Assembly: GCF_049243985.1 (NCBI RefSeq)
Contig: NC_135369.1
Span: 26,520,765 to 26,584,764, forward strand
Length of the DNA: 64,000 bases
Direction: 5' to 3'
Source: Paroedura picta
Taxonomy: Eukaryota; Chordata; Lepidosauria; Squamata; Gekkonidae
Shown piece after piece: positions 59,805 to 64,000 of this stretch (positions are counted from its first letter, which is position 1; each line of letters opens with the position of its first letter). A model generated the notes under the pieces. That model was not told the DNA's origin and did not search any database. It saw only the letters and a list, made by a program, of their open reading frames with translations. The position numbers and the translations under genes are program-made.

Positions 59805-62283
59805 ACTAGCTCCTCTTGATGATGGCACAGGAGAGAGATTCCTGTAACTGGGGCTCTCATGATGGGTCGGAGTCAGCATCGGCAGGAGCGGACTGAATGG
59901 CTGAAGCGAGTGAAATCTAATGTTTAGCCATCCTGCAGTCGTGGGTGCTCCCCCGGTGATCCAGTGATGGATAAGATCCAGTGACCGGTGCAATCTGTTT
60001 CTGCTATGGGTGACGCTTTCTCAGACGGTGGCAACCGCAGCGTCGTGGCAGAGATGAAGTTTGGCGTGACGGACTATACCATTTTTGTGCTGCTGCTGGT
60101 ACTCTCCGCGGGCATCGGGCTCTTCTATGCTCTGAGTGGCGGGAAGCAGCGCACGGTCCAGGAGTTTCTGCTGGCCAATCGCAGCATGACCTTCTTGCCG
60201 GTGGCCCTCTCTTTACTCGCCACGTTCCAGTCTGCTGTGGCCATCCTAGGGGTCCCCGCGGAGATCTATCGCTTTGGCACAGAGTACTGGTTCCTCGGAT
60301 GCTCCTACCTTCTGGGGCTCCTTATCCCAGCTCATATCTTCATCCCTGTCTTTTACCGCCTGCGCCTGACCAGCGCATATGAGGTAAGTCAGTGATCCCC
60401 AACCTTTTTATCACCGGGGGCTAGTCAACGCTTGACAATTTTACTGAGGCCCGGGGGGGGGGTAGTCTTTTGCCGAGGGACGTCCCCCCTGCTCCACTTG
60501 CTTTCCTGCTGGCACCCCTTTTGGGGGGTGCTGCCAGCAGCAGCCGCGCAATGCCACACCAAGGGGGAGCCCCAGCCATGGTGGCCGCCGGAGAGCACCA
60601 AAGATAAGCCGGGGAGGAGGCAGCAGCTGGGGAGGAGGACGAGGAGGAGCCGCAGCCTGGTACTGACTGATCCACGGACCGGTCCCAGTCCCCGGACCAG
60701 GGGTTGGGGACCACTGAAATAAGTGACTGCTTTGGAAGTGGGACTAAGCACAAGGCAGAAGAGGTTGCTGGTAGAAGAGGAGATTAGCATCTTAAGCACA
60801 GGACCGTTCAATTTCACTTTCTGTCTTCTGCCACAGTTGGGCAGAAGACGATGCCCCATCATGATTGACTCCTGCTATCTGCTCTTGAGCGGTTACAAGA
60901 GGGAAGCCTGCCAATTTGTTGGGAAGTGCATGATAGCAGAGTCATAAACCTGAGCCATTGTTGCTGGGGTGAACATTGGCAGTCTAATCCATCCCCTTTT
61001 TTTCTGCCTGTCAGCCTCCAGAAAATTAGATCTTGAGTCCTTTTTCCTTGCCACTGAGATGAATTCTTAGCAAACCAAAAAGAATTTCTTTACCCCAACG
61101 CTAAATCGCTTATGAATAAAATGAATTAGAGTTGTCCATTGATCCATGTCCTCTGCGTTGTGCTTACCAACTAAATAGAGAGATGTGTATTTTTCCCCTT
61201 CCATGCAGGAAAATGCTGCCTAGGGGAGCAATTTGGATTGGGAAAGTGTCACAGGAGGGAAGAGGTGCACCTCCCCCTCCTTTAACCAGAACAGCTGGCA
61301 GCCCCCTGCAGCTGTGTCTCATTTGTAAAGATTTGCATGCAAAATCCAAATGCAGATCTTCCATGTAAATGTGTAGAATTTTTTGGAGTGGAGATGCCTA
61401 AATCTATGATAGCTGAGTAAGAGGAAGGTGGGTGGGTGCTGATTCTAGGGGGGAAGATTATTATGTATTTATTTGTAATACGGCAGGAGTATAATATAGC
61501 CAGGAAATAGGCTGCCAGGCAAGAGACCTTTGGTGGTGGTTTTCCATTGCCTGATCCCAAGTCATAACCCCTGGAGTGGGCTTTCTCAAACAGGGTTTTA
61601 TGAAACTCCAGGGTTTCTTGATGATCCTGGAGGGGTTTCCCAAATGGGTGGGAGATAATTTTTAAATATATTTTTACATTTATTAAACACTTCTCAGGCG
61701 ATACGATCATATATGGTCATGTCGGTCCATACCTCACCTCCCAAAATGGCCAATGACGGGCCTGGAGGGGGTGAGAAGGGGAAGGGGTCCTGAGCAGGTG
61801 TGTACTTCCCAACTATATTCTGCATGATTGTGCCACTTCTGGGGTTTCGTGAAGCCTGAAGAATGTTTCAGGGGTTTCTCAATGGTAAAAATGTTTAGAA
61901 GGCTGCCTTGGAGGTTACCTTTCCAAGCGCTAACCAGGGCTGACTGGTCTTAGTTGCTGAGATCTGATGGGATTGTGTTTACCTGGGCTATCTGGATCGG
62001 GTCTTTGGGGGACAAGTGCCGGGGGGGGGGAGTCTCTTGTATCTGTATGCAAACTCTGTAGCATCCCTGCAAGTACATCTCCTGTGCCTCAGTCTCCCCC
62101 TTCTTCCCATTCACCGAAAGATTCCATGTTTTCCCGGCTAGTCCTTGGCAGGGGTGCATCCCACCCCTTTCTGCCCCAGTGACCTCCCCTTCTTTATCTC
62201 TCTGTTGTCGTTCCCAGTATCTGGAGCTGCGTTTCAACAAAGTCGTGAGGATATGTGGAACAGTCACCTTCATCTTCCAGATG
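59805..62283 (+). CDS. SLC5A6: SLC5A6, first two coding exons (residues 1-148)
   Basis: Sodium-dependent multivitamin transporter (SMVT), a plasma-membrane Na+ symporter for biotin, pantothenate and lipoate. Exon 59805-60383 holds 201 nt of leader and 126 codons; exon 62218-62283 adds 22 codons, both phase 0. The product has [17 protein letters not shown] as cytosolic/extracellular N-terminus, then membrane spans around residues 24-44 ([18 protein letters not shown]), 66-90 ([20 protein letters not shown]) and 98-118 ([20 protein letters not shown]), then [18 protein letters not shown]. The following exon (human VIYMGVVLYAPS) is not found before 64000, so the gene runs off the right edge. A hAT MITE lies 6 bp into the intron after the first coding exon. 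Confidence 0.95.
59819..59984 (+). promoter_or_regulatory. SLC5A6: Chain of four upstream ORFs in the SLC5A6 leader
   Basis: uORF1 59819-59896 (26 codons incl. stop), uORF2 59897-59920 (8), uORF3 59920-59967 (16), uORF4 59967-59984 (6). Each begins exactly at, or overlaps by one base with, the stop of the one before (TGA|ATG, TAATG, TGATG). The last stop is 21 nt before the main ATG. A further overlapping uORF runs 59859-59927. Seen directly in sequence; a role in translation is inference. Confidence 0.7.
60006..60383 (+). CDS. SLC5A6: SLC5A6 first coding exon (CDS part)
   Basis: 126 codons from ATG 60006 to GAG 60383, donor GAG|GTAAGT. The exon starts at 59805 after a strong polypyrimidine tract and CCAG. 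ATG 60006 was chosen because the in-frame codons immediately upstream are not ATG and an in-frame TGA sits at 59982-59984. Sequence [20 protein letters not shown] is the family-invariant second span. Confidence 0.95.
60390..60716 (+). mobile_element. hAT MITE (family A) at the SLC5A6 splice donor
   Basis: 327 bp with terminal inverted repeats CAGTGATCCCCAACC and GGTTGGGGACCACTG. The 8-bp target duplication is AGGTAAGT (60382-60389) on the left and AAATAAGT (60717-60724) on the right, 6 of 8 identical. The target is the exon's 5' splice site. The interior is GC-rich with runs of G and carries no transposase. Confidence 0.85.
61520..61960 (-). mobile_element. 5S-rRNA-derived SINE split by a hAT MITE
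   Basis: Left part GGTGGTGGTTTTCCATTGCC, right part CTAACCAGGGCTGACTGGTC and GCTGAGATCTGATGGGATTG resembling reverse-complement 5S rRNA. The family-B hAT MITE at 61577-61905 interrupts it. Confidence 0.72.
61577..61905 (+). mobile_element. hAT MITE (family B) inserted in a 5S-derived SINE
   Basis: 329 bp with ends GGGCTTTCTCAAAC and GTTTAGAAGGCTG. 8-bp flanks CCCTGGAG and CCTTGGAG agree at 7 positions. It splits the 5S-derived SINE at 61520-61960. Confidence 0.82.
62218..62283 (+). CDS. SLC5A6: SLC5A6 second coding exon
   Basis: 22 codons, [20 protein letters not shown] then QM, almost identical to human. Acceptor TTCCCAG, donor ATG|GTGAGT. Confidence 0.96.
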
Positions 62284-62679
62284 GTGAGTACACAAACTAC
62301 GTCTGCCGCTCATGAGAGTGGTATGCCTCTTTAAAAAAACAACAAAGCTTTTCATGGTGTCCTCCAGAACATCAAGCTCCTAATCCCCATTTTTAAGGGA
62401 TTTCCCCATTTCCAGCTTTGGCAGGCTTTCCCTTCTCATTTTCTCCCACTCTCTGTCCCACATCCCCCTTGTCTTCTTCGTTTATTCCCTTCTTTGTGCC
62501 TCCTGGCCAGTTTGTAGAATGCAGACTGGGGCAAACTGGGAAGGCAGGCTATACGGACTATCAAGCTTCATGAGAAAAAGGCAGAGAAAACTGAGTCAGG
62601 TGTGGACACAATCAGAGACCCAACCAGCAGGGAAAGTCCTAGAGGGTGTATGGGTTGGGAGAACAGCAGAAAAATTATC

Positions 62680-62824
62680 CAATTTGGGGAGGGGTGGCTG
62701 GGTTGACATGACCATAAGGTCATATCACATGGACAATGTTTAATCAGTTAATTCCCAACCAACCCTTCAGGGCTGTCAAGAAACCCCAGGGTTTCACAGA
62801 ACCCTGGTTGAGAAAGCCTGGCTT
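62680..62824 (-). mobile_element. hAT MITE (family B), fragment
   Basis: The 5' half in minus orientation: GTTGACATGACCATAAGGTC, GGGCTGTCAAGAAACCCCAG and the right end CCCTGGTTGAGAAAGCCTG. The left part is missing or replaced. Confidence 0.75.
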
Positions 62825-63374
62825 AGGGGGAAGTGCGACCACACACAGAACCCAAGAAGGGAAGGAACAGAGAGAAACCAGGACTGTGGTCAGAAAGAAC
62901 CTTGGAATGAACTCTGTTTCAGGGAGCTCTGCAGATGTAGGTTTCAGCCTTTTCTGTCACAATGGTCCCTTTGGCCAGGCACATGGCAAGTAGGCTGTGG
63001 CCCTCCAACCCTATTCCTCCCTGGTAGAGGTAACCCTCACTGGACACCTGCTACCTCTCCTGCAGAAGGGTTCTGGTCTTTGGATGTGGGGTTGTAGAGT
63101 ACCATCTTCTTGCCAAGTGAAGGGACACCCGGTGGCACATTCACAGAATGCAGTTCTGCCAGCTCCCCAATCGCTCCCTGGGCATGTGGCTAACAAAGAC
63201 TGTGGCTTGAGCCCAAAGGTGTGTGTGGGGGGGTGTTGCTGGCAAAAGGCAAAGCTGACCTTTTGGCCACCAACAACTCCCCATGCAACAAAACAGACGG
63301 CGCAAAACTAGATCTTCCATTTCTTGCTCTGGATCTGTTCCATGCTCAACTGAATCCATGCACACCACTGAATC

Positions 63375-63840
63375 AGAATCCCATAGCATTGGAAGAGACC
63401 ACAAAGGGCCATCCAGTCCAGCTCCCCACCTTCTCTGGGACTTAAAAATCACACACGTCTGACAGGTGCTCATCCAAACTTCCAACGAAGGAGACTCCAC
63501 CATCCTCCGTGGTAGCATATTCCATTTATGGACAGCTCACAGTGTCAGAAAATGTTCTCTAATATTTCAGTGGAACTTCCTTTCCCATAATTGGAACCCA
63601 CTGCTCCTAGTCCTTGCCTCTAAAGCTGCAGTAAGCAAGTTGGACCCCTTTTATACATAGTTAAGCACAGCTCTCATTTTGCCCTCTCCTTCTCCAAGCT
63701 ACACATACCCAACTTGGTCACCCTTTCCTCGTAAGGCATGGACTCAACCCCTCAGCCATCCTAGTCGACCTTCTGTGAACATGCTCCAGCTTGTCAGTAT
63801 CCTTCTTGAACTGCGGTATACGTCCCCCTCCAAGAAACCA
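63375..63840 (-). mobile_element. CR1 LINE 3' portion
   Basis: AGAATCCCATAGCATTGGAA, GGCCATCCAGTCCAGCTCCC, CTCCTAGTCCTTGCCTCTAA and CTTCTGTGAACATGCTCCAG. Long (over 450 bp) older copy in the SLC5A6 intron. Confidence 0.8.
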
Positions 63841-64000
63841 AGAGCACTGCATGTGGCTAAAAGTTCACAATTCATCATGTACAAGTCCATAAATCTCAGG
63901 CTAGATGAAAACGGGGAGCGTCACGAGCGCAGAGACCTGGGCGCCGCTCCCATTGTGCTCAGGCAGGAGTCAGCCACCGCTCAGTGTAAGGCATTTGGGA

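Overview
This is a vertebrate nuclear window, most likely from a squamate reptile. The evidence is spliced host genes with GT-AG introns together with a squamate-type repeat load: Sauria-type tRNA SINEs, RTE-BovB LINEs, CR1 LINEs, hAT and Helitron non-autonomous elements, Penelope-like elements and a 5S-rRNA-derived SINE. Species cannot be named from the sequence; gecko or lacertid-like repeat styles are only a guess.

Three neighbouring host genes are present, in the block known from mammals (CAD, ATRAID, SLC5A6). On the minus strand, the first 19 coding exons of CAD run from the start codon at 28888 down to 501. They encode residues 1-1001: the glutamine amidotransferase, all of CPSase A and the start of CPSase B. 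The rest of CAD (CPSase B remainder, DHOase, ATCase) lies off the left edge. Also on the minus strand is a complete six-exon ATRAID, start codon 42210, stop codon 37178-37176, 225 aa. On the plus strand SLC5A6 (sodium-dependent multivitamin transporter) begins: a CpG-rich promoter near 51.3-51.7 kb, a leader plus first coding exon at 59805-60383 and a second coding exon at 62218-62283; it runs off the right edge. Every exon phase was checked by summing lengths and all join in frame.

Layout: 1-29 kb CAD exons and introns (intron 1 is 9.9 kb and holds two Helitrons, a BovB 3' end, CR1 and MITEs). 28.6-29.3 kb is the CAD CpG promoter with a CACGTG E-box. 29.3-37.1 kb is intergenic (Penelope-like and RTE-like remains, SINEs). 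37.1-42.3 kb is ATRAID. 42.3-51.3 kb is intergenic (nested RTE/SINE, Harbinger transposase remains, CR1, Penelope-like and BovB). 51.3-64 kb is the SLC5A6 promoter, 5' introns and first coding exons.

Most notable observations: a hAT MITE sits exactly at the 5' splice site of the first SLC5A6 coding exon, with the splice donor inside its target-site duplication. The SLC5A6 leader carries four short upstream ORFs joined stop-to-start just before the main ATG. The CAD residue matching the known ERK site Thr456 has lost its following proline (TL instead of TP). A 345-bp segment starting at the putative SLC5A6 exon 1 donor is duplicated 3 kb downstream at about 96% identity. A group of Helitrons shares a CCCATT/AATGGG 3' hairpin and carries different GC-rich cargo. 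One hAT MITE is filled with a GC-rich minisatellite. No new multi-gene system was found; the novelty is in how mobile elements meet the host genes.
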